The notes beneath the pieces were generated by a model, which made no database searches, was not told where the DNA came from, and saw only the letters and a list, made by a program, of their open reading frames with translations. Below are positions 1 through 8,489 of a stretch of 35,172 nt of DNA, one piece after another. A program made the position numbers and the translations under genes. Numbering within the stretch: position 1 is the stretch's first letter; the number at the start of each line of letters is the position of its first letter. This DNA is from Gemmatimonadota bacterium (lineage in GTDB: Bacteria > Latescibacterota > UBA2968), in assembly GCA_026705765.1 (NCBI GenBank), contig JAPPAB010000100.1, positions 1 through 35,172 of the forward strand, read 5' to 3'.

Positions 1-647
1 TTGGGTTCAAAGTCATAGATACCGATATTTCTAAATCCATTCAAAGCTGATTTTAGGAACACACCAGCAAAAGGTGACTCAATCAAGAGTGGTATTTCAT
101 TATACAAAGGCGGTTCCTTGGTAATTAACAGATCTTCCAAGAATGGAGGTATATCCATATCGGGATTATTTAAGTCTATATTTAGTTTGCCATTAAGACT
201 GGAATATTTGATGTTAAATTTTTTCGAATTATTGATTTTTTTTTCTTCATGACAGCTCAATGTTATTTTGTCTTGATCAATAGTATATCCAAATTTTCGT
301 GTATGGAATTTTAAAGAAAACTCATAGTCTATTTTACGAATTTTGAATGAGGGAGATTCGTGATGGTGTCCAAGCCAAAACCCCTCGGATTCGCCCTGCA
401 TAACTACGCGAAACGAAAGGGGCCGGGAATGCGCAATCCTTATATTCCATAGATACTCTATACCCCCCTGAAGCGAAATTGCATTTTCCAATCCATGATT
501 AACAATATCTCTAAGAAATTGGAAGGCTTGAACGAGATTAGATTTTCCCGAAGCATTCGCTCCAACCAGTAAGTTGAAGTCGTTCAAGTGAATAGATTGG
601 TTAGCGAAACTCTTGAAGTTTGATATTTTAATTTTTGTAATTTTCAT
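1..647 (-). CDS. AAA/RecF-like ATPase, N-terminal part (cut by left edge)
   Basis: About 215 N-terminal codons are present; the gene runs off the left edge. The protein begins MKITKIKISNFKSFANQ, the usual opening of SMC/RecF/AAA_21-type ATPases, followed by a Walker A motif GANASGKSN at residues 29-37 and a long low-complexity hydrophilic stretch. Walker B, signature and any C-terminal TOPRIM or nuclease domain would lie outside the window. The ATG at 645-647 has an AAGG eight bases upstream. Base composition is clearly more AT-rich than the following genes, with many AAA, AAT, ATT and TTT codons, which suggests acquired DNA. Proteins of this type occur in OLD-like defence or repair systems, often with a small partner gene downstream, but nothing here shows the function. 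The family call is fairly safe; a specific role is not claimed. Confidence 0.8.
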   Translation of the reverse strand, partial: MKITKIKISNFKSFANQSIHLNDFNLLVGANASGKSNLVQAFQFLRDIVNHGLENAISLQGGIEYLWNIRIAHSRPLSFRVVMQGESEGFWLGHHHESPSFKIRKIDYEFSLKFHTRKFGYTIDQDKITLSCHEEKKINNSKKFNIKYSSLNGKLNIDLNNPDMDIPPFLEDLLITKEPPLYNEIPLLIESPFAGVFLKSALNGFRNIGIYDFEP

Positions 648-733
648 GTTGGCAGCCTTGTAAGAATAGGCTAGACCTCTTTTACCACCAGGACCTTGTC
701 CTTATCGATTTTCATAATCGATATTTCGCTCGA

Positions 734-1504
734 CTATTGAACACAGCTTTTGAGGGTGCGGGCGAATAAGTCGAGGACTGCATGCCAGGATTTTTCAGCG
801 GCATCCTCGTGGTAGTGCGTTAAACGCTGGGGAAAGAAATAACCGTGTAGTGCACCGTGCATAAAGTCAATGCGATGTGGGACGTCACAGCGGGTGAGTT
901 CGGTTTTGTAGAGTTGTAGGTGTTCTTCGGTCGCGCCGGCATCTTGGTCTGCCCAGCCAAAGTAGCCTTCGGCTTTGAGTTTGGATATGGCGAGATGGGG
1001 CGAGTCCGATGCATCGGTGACGAGTTTGCCGCCGTGAATGGAGGCAAAGGCCAAAACATTGTCGGGATAGATTGCTGCTGCAAAGAGGGCGTGGCGGCCG
1101 CCCATGCAGGTGCCGATAGTGCCGACCCGTTGGGCATTGGCTTGGGGTTCTTCGTTGTCGAGGTGGCGAAGTAGAGCGCCCGTGTCGTTGATGACCATGG
1201 CATTGGTCGTGCTGGTGTTGAGGTTCATCGGATGCAGGGGATCTGTGTTTTCGAGATTGAGACCGCCGCTCATGAATTTTTCGGGGTTGTAAGACGGATT
1301 GCCCATGCGGTAAAATAGGGAGGGGAGTGCAGCGTAATATCCCGCGCGAGCAAAACGACGGCACATGTTTTTCAATTCGTCGCGAATGCCAAATATGTCA
1401 AAGTAGAAGATGACAGCGGGGTGCGGTCCTTCGCCTTCTGGATGAAAGACACAGGTGGGCATTATACCGTCTGAAGTTGTAACTTCGATGGTTTTTTCGA
1501 TCAT
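734..1504 (-). CDS. Dienelactone hydrolase family protein
   Basis: 256 residues, a full-length alpha/beta hydrolase of the dienelactone hydrolase (DLH) family, probably cytoplasmic. The nucleophile is Cys133 in GTCMGG, as in true DLH enzymes that use cysteine where most hydrolases use serine. An Asp in WADQDAG (186 or 188) and His220 in LHGYFF complete the likely triad. The segment FYFDIFGI near residue 33 carries the expected oxyanion-hole region. DLH enzymes open lactone rings in chloroaromatic breakdown, but this family is broad and no catechol-pathway genes are nearby, so the substrate is unknown. AAGGA lies seven bases before the ATG. It is the last gene of a long minus-strand run; a hairpin at 1517-1546 separates it from the preceding gene. 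Confidence 0.88.
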   Translation of the reverse strand: MIEKTIEVTTSDGIMPTCVFHPEGEGPHPAVIFYFDIFGIRDELKNMCRRFARAGYYAALPSLFYRMGNPSYNPEKFMSGGLNLENTDPLHPMNLNTSTTNAMVINDTGALLRHLDNEEPQANAQRVGTIGTCMGGRHALFAAAIYPDNVLAFASIHGGKLVTDASDSPHLAISKLKAEGYFGWADQDAGATEEHLQLYKTELTRCDVPHRIDFMHGALHGYFFPQRLTHYHEDAAEKSWHAVLDLFARTLKSCVQ

Positions 1505-1516
1505 CGGTTTATCCTT

Positions 1517-1546
1517 AAAGCCGCGAGAATACGCACTCGCGGCTTT
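1517..1546. terminator. Hairpin between two minus-strand genes
   Basis: An 11-bp perfect inverted repeat, AAAGCCGCGAG (1517-1527) and CTCGCGGCTTT (1536-1546), closes an 8-base loop. A T-rich tract follows on the plus strand (TTTTGTTTTTT), whereas reading in the direction of the genes only three Ts follow the stem. It would therefore terminate plus-strand transcripts better than the minus-strand genes it lies between. It may act as a partial terminator or an mRNA-end stabiliser. Confidence 0.6.
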
Positions 1547-1567
1547 TGTTTTTTATATCTATTTGGG

Positions 1568-1984
1568 TCAACTTGAGATGATGCCACCGCTTGGTGGATT
1601 GCCTCCACCTGGAACGCCACCCTGTCCGGGCAAACCGCCGGGCATTGTGCCGGGAACGACGATGCGAGAAGATTCCTGGCGGCGATATTCTTTGGCTTCT
1701 TCAACCATTTGATCAACAGCAGCTTTGATGGCCTGGGGAAATTTTTCTATTGCTTCTTGAAGCGAAGCGGCTTCAATGGGGGCAGAGATTGGCAGAGGCC
1801 CCATTTGAGAGATGATTTGTGTGGAGCCGATGTATTGGGTGGGACGACTGCTATCGTCTGTGCCATCGGCGTTGATGGGAATCAGGCGTCGAATTGTGGC
1901 GACGCGCAAATCGGTGATGGATTCTTCTCGATAGAGGTTTTGTTGATCAACCTGAATCTGATCGAGTGGCAACTGGTCGGCCAT
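1568..1984 (-). CDS. Conserved-looking hypothetical protein with Pro/Gly-rich tail
   Basis: 138 residues, family not recognised. The start is the ATG at 1982-1984 (MADQLPLDQIQ), because GGAG stands six bases before it; a TTG at 1996 in the same frame would place that GGAG inside the gene. The first 110 residues look like a soluble folded domain with a DLRVATIRRL segment, an amphipathic helix EAIEKFPQAIKAAVDQMVEE and a charged RRQESSRIVVP end. The last 28 residues are Pro/Gly-rich (PGGLPGQGG, PGGGNPPSGG), suggesting a flexible tail. There is no signal peptide or membrane segment. It lies between sthA and the DLH-like gene on the same strand and is flanked by two hairpins sharing an 11-base sequence. 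A cytoplasmic accessory role is possible; no function is claimed. Confidence 0.7.
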   Translation of the reverse strand: MADQLPLDQIQVDQQNLYREESITDLRVATIRRLIPINADGTDDSSRPTQYIGSTQIISQMGPLPISAPIEAASLQEAIEKFPQAIKAAVDQMVEEAKEYRRQESSRIVVPGTMPGGLPGQGGVPGGGNPPSGGIISS

Positions 1985-2061
1985 GAGATTCTCCAAATAA
2001 AAGGTTACAGGTCGCGCCCCTGAGGGGCAAAATGAATGTTGGCGTAAATATAGGGCAAGTT

Positions 2062-2075
2062 GTGCGAATACGCAC
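2062..2075. other. Small hairpin just after sthA stop
   Basis: GTGCG (2062-2066) and CGCAC (2071-2075) form a 5-bp stem with an AATA loop, two bases past the sthA stop codon. TTTTATTTTA follows on the plus strand. Reading with sthA, the A-rich strand precedes the stem and no T tract follows, so it is not a typical terminator for sthA. The 11 bases GAATACGCACT recur in the hairpin at 1517-1546. Confidence 0.4.
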
Positions 2076-2077
2076 TT

Positions 2078-3448
2078 TTATTTTACTCTGTTAAGCCCGT
2101 TGAGCGCGGCAACGCGATAGGCTTCGGCCATTGTGGGATAGTTGAAGGTGGTGTTGATGAAGTACATGAGTGTATTAGCTTCACCTTCTTGTGCCATAAT
2201 GGCTTGCCCAATGTGGATGATTTCAGATGCCTGAGAACCAAAACAGTGGATGCCCAAAATTTCAAGGGTTTCGCGATTGAAGATAATTTTGAGCATGCCG
2301 GTGAGTCTTCCCGTTAGCTGTGCCCGCGCGATATGGCGGAAGTAGGCGTGGCCCACTTCGTAGGGGACTTTTTGGGCTGTCAGTTCTTTTTCGGTAAATC
2401 CGATGGAGCTGATTTCGGGAATGGTGTAAATCCCCGTGGGAATGTCTTCCACGAGGTGTTGTTCGCATTCGCCAAAGATGAGATGGGTGGCGGCAAATCG
2501 CCCTTGATCGTAAGCCGCACTCGCCAGACTGGGAAATCCAACGACATCGCCAACGGCGTAAATATGGGGTTGGGCGAGTGTTTGGTACGCGTCGTTGATG
2601 AGAATAGAGCCGCGTTCATCGGTTTCGATTCCGATATTTTCCAATCCCATGTTGTCCGAGTTTCCCGTGCGGCCTTCCGCCCAGAGGAGGATATCGCTGA
2701 CAATTTGTTTGTTGGATTTCAGGAATACGCGCACTTCTTTGTCATTGGCTTCAACGCGGTCGTATTCTTCGTTGTGGCGAATGCGTACCCCGTTTTGGCT
2801 GAGATGATAACTGAGGGCGTCGATAATTTCATCGTCGAGATAGGAGAGCAACTGGCTACGGCTGTTGATGAGATTGACTTTTATGCGCAGGCCGCGGAAG
2901 ATGGATGCGTATTCGCATCCGATTACTCCTGCGCCGTAAATGGTGATAATGCGCGGCGTTTCTTTGAGGCTCAGAATGGAGTCGCTATCGCAAATCCGAG
3001 GATGGGAAAAGGCGATGTCGGGCGGTTGATAGGGACGAGATCCCGTGGCGATGATAAATCCCCGAGCGGTGTAGCGCTCAGTTCCCCCGTTGAGCAATGC
3101 GACTTCGACGGTGTGTTCATCGACAAAAGATGCGCGGCCCAGGATAATATCGACATCATTGCGTTCGTAATAGCCCGTGCGAAGGTCAACCTGATCCCCG
3201 ATGAGGCCGGCGGCCCGGTCGAGCAAGTCGGGAAAACTCGTCGTGCTATGTACACTGGTATCGATGATTTGCTGCACATATTGGCGCAATGCTTTGCTCG
3301 GTATTGTGGCTCTGTGCGTGCTGTTGCCGCCCACATTTTTGTAATTGTCGATGACGGCAACGCGCTTGCCTTCCTTGGCGGATTTCATTGCCGCGCCTTC
3401 TCCGCCTGGGCCAGTGCCTATTACGATGATGTCGTAGTCGCAGGTCAT
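2078..3448 (-). CDS. sthA: Soluble pyridine nucleotide transhydrogenase SthA
   Basis: 456 residues, matching the length of SthA (UdhA), the cytoplasmic FAD enzyme that moves hydride between NADPH and NAD+ and so balances the two pools. The FAD Rossmann motif GTGPGGEG is at residues 11-18, the second nucleotide-binding motif [13 protein letters not shown] is in the middle, and the C-terminal dimerisation domain carries [16 protein letters not shown] and [16 protein letters not shown], both typical of SthA. The active-site disulfide of related flavoprotein reductases is absent: the region reads [14 protein letters not shown], with Ser43 and Thr48 at the two cysteine positions. From memory, E. 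coli SthA keeps one of them. The start overlaps the stop of the upstream hydrolase gene by 4 bp (ATGA), implying translational coupling. Confidence 0.95.
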   Translation of the reverse strand: MTCDYDIIVIGTGPGGEGAAMKSAKEGKRVAVIDNYKNVGGNSTHRATIPSKALRQYVQQIIDTSVHSTTSFPDLLDRAAGLIGDQVDLRTGYYERNDVDIILGRASFVDEHTVEVALLNGGTERYTARGFIIATGSRPYQPPDIAFSHPRICDSDSILSLKETPRIITIYGAGVIGCEYASIFRGLRIKVNLINSRSQLLSYLDDEIIDALSYHLSQNGVRIRHNEEYDRVEANDKEVRVFLKSNKQIVSDILLWAEGRTGNSDNMGLENIGIETDERGSILINDAYQTLAQPHIYAVGDVVGFPSLASAAYDQGRFAATHLIFGECEQHLVEDIPTGIYTIPEISSIGFTEKELTAQKVPYEVGHAYFRHIARAQLTGRLTGMLKIIFNRETLEILGIHCFGSQASEIIHIGQAIMAQEGEANTLMYFINTTFNYPTMAEAYRVAALNGLNRVK

Positions 3449-4200
3449 TTTGGATCCAGGTATCCCAATTGTACGAGAAAGTCGTCCATTTGCGCGACGG
3501 TTTGTTCGTAGGCTGAGCCATCGTCGCGGCCATAGTTAAAAAAGCCGTGTCCTTTGCCTTCGTACGCGCGGAGTTCACAGGTGTTGCCCGCTTTGTGCAT
3601 GGCTTTTGTAAAGCGCTGGGCCTGTTCATAAGGAACGGTTGTGTCATCTGTGCCGTGAAAAATTATGGTGGGTGACTGGTTAGAACAGACGTGTTGCAAA
3701 GGCGAGATTGCCCGCGGGTCTTTGGGGAAACGTTCGGCGAGGCGTCCTAAAGCAATAACATCGACGACGGGGTTAAAGAGTACCATGGCATTGGGCCGGG
3801 AAGATATCGCCATATTTTCATCGGGCGCATCCTGGCCAGGAACAGTACCTGTACACGCACCGACATGACCGCCAGCCGATCCGCCACCTGATGCAATGCG
3901 GTTGGGGTCGATGTTGAGTTCATCGGCATGCGCCCTCATCCAGCGAACCGCTGATTTGCCGTCTTCTACACATTCGTAAGGCGAGGTGCTGTGTTTGCTT
4001 TTGATGCGGTATTCAGCCGATGCAGCGAGCATTCCGCGTTTTGCGAGATACTGGCAGTGCGGAAAAAACTGTTGCGGATTGCCCCCCGTCCAGCCACCGC
4101 CAAAGAAGAATACAATAGCGGCTGTCTGTTCGACGGTATCGGGTTCAAAGATGTGAATGGCGAGTTCGCCCTGGGGCGTGGTTTTGTATATGCGTTGCAT
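3445..4200 (-). CDS. Alpha/beta hydrolase (acetyl-esterase/BD-FAE-like)
   Basis: 251 residues, a cytoplasmic alpha/beta hydrolase of the hormone-sensitive-lipase or BD-FAE type, which hydrolyse small acyl esters. The oxyanion loop GGGW is at residues 34-37, Ser108 sits in the nucleophile elbow GGGSAGG, Asp185 or Asp186 in HGTDDTTVP is the acid, and His218 in GKGHGFF is the base. AAGGA is eight bases before the ATG. It starts 14 bp after the ettA stop and overlaps sthA by 4 bp, so it is cotranscribed with both. That neighbourhood does not reveal the substrate. There is no signal peptide. The fold and triad are clear; the specific esterase activity is an inference. Confidence 0.87.
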   Translation of the reverse strand: MQRIYKTTPQGELAIHIFEPDTVEQTAAIVFFFGGGWTGGNPQQFFPHCQYLAKRGMLAASAEYRIKSKHSTSPYECVEDGKSAVRWMRAHADELNIDPNRIASGGGSAGGHVGACTGTVPGQDAPDENMAISSRPNAMVLFNPVVDVIALGRLAERFPKDPRAISPLQHVCSNQSPTIIFHGTDDTTVPYEQAQRFTKAMHKAGNTCELRAYEGKGHGFFNYGRDDGSAYEQTVAQMDDFLVQLGYLDPK

Positions 4201-4214
4201 GGCTGGTGTCCTTT

Positions 4215-5894
<1,680 letters not shown>

Positions 5895-5895
5895 G

Positions 5896-6603
5896 CTATT
5901 TCCCCGGTTTGTCCGATTCCTGACTGCCGAGTAATTTTTCGGCTTCCTCAAGTTGTTGCTTGTCGTTAATTGGCAGCCAAAAATCAGTTTCAAGCACTTT
6001 GATTTTTCGACCTGCTGCAATCAGTTTCATCCATACATCGGGTGTTTCGTATTCGCCGCGTGCGGATGGTGCGATTTCCGCGTCAAAGAAATCTCTGTCC
6101 ATGACCATTGCGCCGTTCCAAACCAGATTTGAAATAAACGTTTGGGGTTTTTCGACTGACCGAAGGAGGTATCCGTTGTCATCGGTTACCAGGACTCCAA
6201 AATGTTGAGGATTCGCCACACGCGAGGCAATTAGTGCTATATCCTGTTGTTGGACGAGTTTCTGAAGGCTGCGCGGTCCAAAAATATCATCGCCAACCAT
6301 GCCCAGCCACCGCCCGGTGATTACAGGTGCAGCGACCCGAAATGCATGGGCGATACCCAATGGCTCTTCCTGGGCGAGGAATACTATGCGCCGTCCCCCA
6401 TACATGCCATCAGAAAAGTGCTGGCGAATCGCCTCCTCGTGCGGTCCTCCTACAATGAATACGAGTTCGCTTACCTCGCGCGGCAATCGATCCAGTGCGT
6501 GCTCTATAACGGGTTTCCCCGCTACCGGCAATAAGTGCTTCGGTCCCCCATAATCTATCGCCATCCGCGTTCCCTTGCCGGCTAACAGCACAACTGCTTG
6601 CAT
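5896..6603 (-). CDS. NTP-transferase family protein (sugar-nucleotide pyrophosphorylase type)
   Basis: 235 residues, a GT-A-like nucleotidyltransferase of the glucose-1-phosphate thymidylyl/uridylyltransferase superfamily, which make NDP-sugars from NTP and sugar phosphate in the cytoplasm. The N-terminus carries the nucleotide-binding loop LLAGKGTRM (6-14) and PKHLLPVAGKPVIEHAL, then a GMVGDDIFG segment with the metal-binding Asp, and an EKPQTF motif. The usual second Gly of the LAGGxGTR motif is Lys here. The ATG at 6601-6603 is preceded by GGGAGAA four bases upstream, which rules out the longer frame running back to 6678. It lacks the left-handed-helix domain seen in bifunctional or larger family members. 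No sugar-pathway genes adjoin, so the product is unknown. Confidence 0.85.
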   Translation of the reverse strand: MQAVVLLAGKGTRMAIDYGGPKHLLPVAGKPVIEHALDRLPREVSELVFIVGGPHEEAIRQHFSDGMYGGRRIVFLAQEEPLGIAHAFRVAAPVITGRWLGMVGDDIFGPRSLQKLVQQQDIALIASRVANPQHFGVLVTDDNGYLLRSVEKPQTFISNLVWNGAMVMDRDFFDAEIAPSARGEYETPDVWMKLIAAGRKIKVLETDFWLPINDKQQLEEAEKLLGSQESDKPGK

Positions 6604-6628
6604 AGAGTTCTCCCGACGACTGGTGCTT

Positions 6629-7609
6629 TCAATGACTGTCCCGATAGTGTTGTTTGAGAATATCGCTGCCGAAGTCATTGGTCAGGTCGCGCCAGACAGC
6701 GTGGATGTGATTGGCTTCGTCCTGGGTGCAGTCGTATTCGGCGAGGAAGGTGGAGCCGAGCACGCGATAGTAGTGGCCTTCGCCGCGATTTATGCCGCCA
6801 GCCCAGGCAAATGCTGCCGTGTCGAGGGAGGTGAGTTTTGCGCGCTGGGCTTCTGCAATTCTGTTGGGCAAGCGGGTGATATATACATCGATGAGGGCGG
6901 TGACGACTTCGCGCTGCGATGCGGTCATGTCCCTGAGTTGCAGACCCTCAATATGGACTTCATCATTTACCTGGGGGACGTTGCGGGTGAGGATGTCGGC
7001 GGGTGCTTCGTCACTGACGATTGCCACTCTTTTTTGGTCGCCATCCAGAGAGGCGAGTAAGTCTCGAGCGAGGTCTTCTTCTTCTTTGAGGGCGCGCAAT
7101 CCCTCGTGTTCGCCGTGTCGAACCTGTGCGGGATTGGAGCCAAAGAAGACGGGCGTAGGCGCGACGAGCGTGCCGTTGACAATGGTGTAATTGACGGAGA
7201 CGTGATGGCCTTCAAAACGCCAGCTCCAGGTGGTTTCACCATTGGGCGTGCCAAAGATGACGAGGTTGTAGAGATCGGGATCGCGGGGAAACCGCCGTCT
7301 GGGACCTTCCACTTCGGCGAGGATGGGTTCCAGGTTGATGATTGTTCTGGCTTTGGTGCGCGCCTGTTCGCTCAGTCCGGTATCGAGCAAGGCAAATGCT
7401 TTGTCGCGCTGGTGGGATTCCATGTCTTTGAGCGCGAGGCCCAATCGGTCGCGCGGGATGTAGTGCCAGTCCTGTCGTGCGTTTTCATCGCCAAAGCCCA
7501 GTTGCGCGGTTGCCGCTTGATCGGGACGCAGTGATGCCAAAAATGCCGTGGCAGCATCGGCCATGCGGTTGGCCGTGTCAATTTGGGTATAGAGTTCTTC
7601 GAGATTCAT
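6629..7609 (-). CDS. DUF3500 domain-containing protein
   Basis: 326 residues, recognised as a DUF3500 protein from its ordered motifs: WHYIPRDRLGLALKDM, the LLDTGLSEQ helix, RDPDLYNLVIFGTP, WSWRFEGHHVSVNYT, PTPVFFGSNPAQVRHGEHEG, LKEEEDLARDLL and a late AWAGGINRGEGHYYRV stretch. The His and Trp residues in WRFEGHH and GHYYRV are conserved in the family as I remember it and could bind metal or substrate. No biochemical role is established. There is no signal peptide here. AAGGAG lies eight bases before the ATG. The gene begins 40 bp after the SDR gene and ends 25 bp before the nucleotidyltransferase, so it lies inside the long minus-strand run. Confidence 0.88.
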   Translation of the reverse strand: MNLEELYTQIDTANRMADAATAFLASLRPDQAATAQLGFGDENARQDWHYIPRDRLGLALKDMESHQRDKAFALLDTGLSEQARTKARTIINLEPILAEVEGPRRRFPRDPDLYNLVIFGTPNGETTWSWRFEGHHVSVNYTIVNGTLVAPTPVFFGSNPAQVRHGEHEGLRALKEEEDLARDLLASLDGDQKRVAIVSDEAPADILTRNVPQVNDEVHIEGLQLRDMTASQREVVTALIDVYITRLPNRIAEAQRAKLTSLDTAAFAWAGGINRGEGHYYRVLGSTFLAEYDCTQDEANHIHAVWRDLTNDFGSDILKQHYRDSH

Positions 7610-7649
7610 GTTCTCAGCTCCTTGTGAATGTGAATGATTCGATTGATTA

Positions 7650-8489
7650 TCACGGAGAATCTGACCGCTGTTTTCGACCCCCTAACGTGGCACCGCCATC
7701 GATGGTCAGTGCCTGGCCGGTGATATTTTTTCCTTTGTCGCTCGCCAAAAAGACGACCATGTGGCCTACATCCTCGGGAGTCTGTTCGGTTCCCAGGGGT
7801 ACGCTGTTGCGGATTACATCTTCAAAAATTTCTCTTGCGGTATATTCCTTGTATGCCGGGTTGTTGTTTTTGATTTGAGATGCGATCATTTCCCAGGCGC
7901 GCGTCCATAGGTAGCCGGGGCATATTGCGTTGACTCTAATTCCGCGCCCTGCAAGCTGACCGGCTAAAGTTCTGGTCAAATGAATGACTCCGGCTTTGGC
8001 CGCGCCATAAGCGGGCATGGAAACGCTGGGCATTAATGCGGCGATAGAGGCGATGTTGATGATGCTGGATCCGCGGCTGAGATGCGGGATGGCTGCTCTG
8101 GATGAGACAAAGGCGGTCCGGAGATTGGTGTGCAGGTGCGCGTCCCAGTCGTCAACGGATAATTCCGTCAGTGGGATTTCCAGCGATGCTCTGGCCGCGT
8201 TTGTGTCCGGTCCTCCAATGCCCGCGTTGTTGACGAGTATATCGAGTGCGCCGAGTTCTGTAACAACTCGATCTGTTGCTGAGCGCATGGCGGTTTCATC
8301 GGAGGCATCGGCTGATAGACCTATTGCGGGTGTTTTGAGCGTTTTTGCTGTTTCTGTCGCGCCGTCGCCATCCAGGTCGGCAATGGCGATTTTCGCACCC
8401 GCATCCGATAGGTGTTGCGCTATGGCCGCTCCAATGCCCCGCGCAGCGCCGGTTATGAGTGCGACCCGATTTTGTAATTCCAGGCTCAC
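7650..8489 (-). CDS. SDR family NAD(P)-dependent oxidoreductase
   Basis: 279 residues, a classical short-chain dehydrogenase/reductase, cytoplasmic and usually tetrameric. The nucleotide-binding motif TGAARGIG is near residues 12-19, the NNAG motif follows, then the catalytic Ser in INIASIAAL and the YGAAK tyrosine-lysine pair. The acidic residue in ADLDGDG after the second strand favours NAD over NADP. The start is taken as the GTG at 8487-8489 because AAGGAA stands five bases upstream and it makes a GTGA overlap of 4 bp with the peptidase stop. Frames extending to 8561 would run far into the peptidase gene. The C-terminus TIDGGATLGG is complete. The substrate is not predictable; SDRs of this type often act on sugars, polyols or beta-hydroxy acids. 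Confidence 0.9.
   Translation of the reverse strand: MSLELQNRVALITGAARGIGAAIAQHLSDAGAKIAIADLDGDGATETAKTLKTPAIGLSADASDETAMRSATDRVVTELGALDILVNNAGIGGPDTNAARASLEIPLTELSVDDWDAHLHTNLRTAFVSSRAAIPHLSRGSSIINIASIAALMPSVSMPAYGAAKAGVIHLTRTLAGQLAGRGIRVNAICPGYLWTRAWEMIASQIKNNNPAYKEYTAREIFEDVIRNSVPLGTEQTPEDVGHMVVFLASDKGKNITGQALTIDGGATLGGRKQRSDSP

Noticed and set aside
671-715. 14-codon minus-strand ORF (MKIDKDKVLVVKEV) before the left-edge ATPase
   Set aside because: No ribosome site and nothing to support translation; too short to judge.
2333-3511. Long plus-strand open frame (392 codons) opposite sthA
   Set aside because: It is antisense to a clear SthA gene with intact motifs; its translation shows no known domain and it has no ribosome site.
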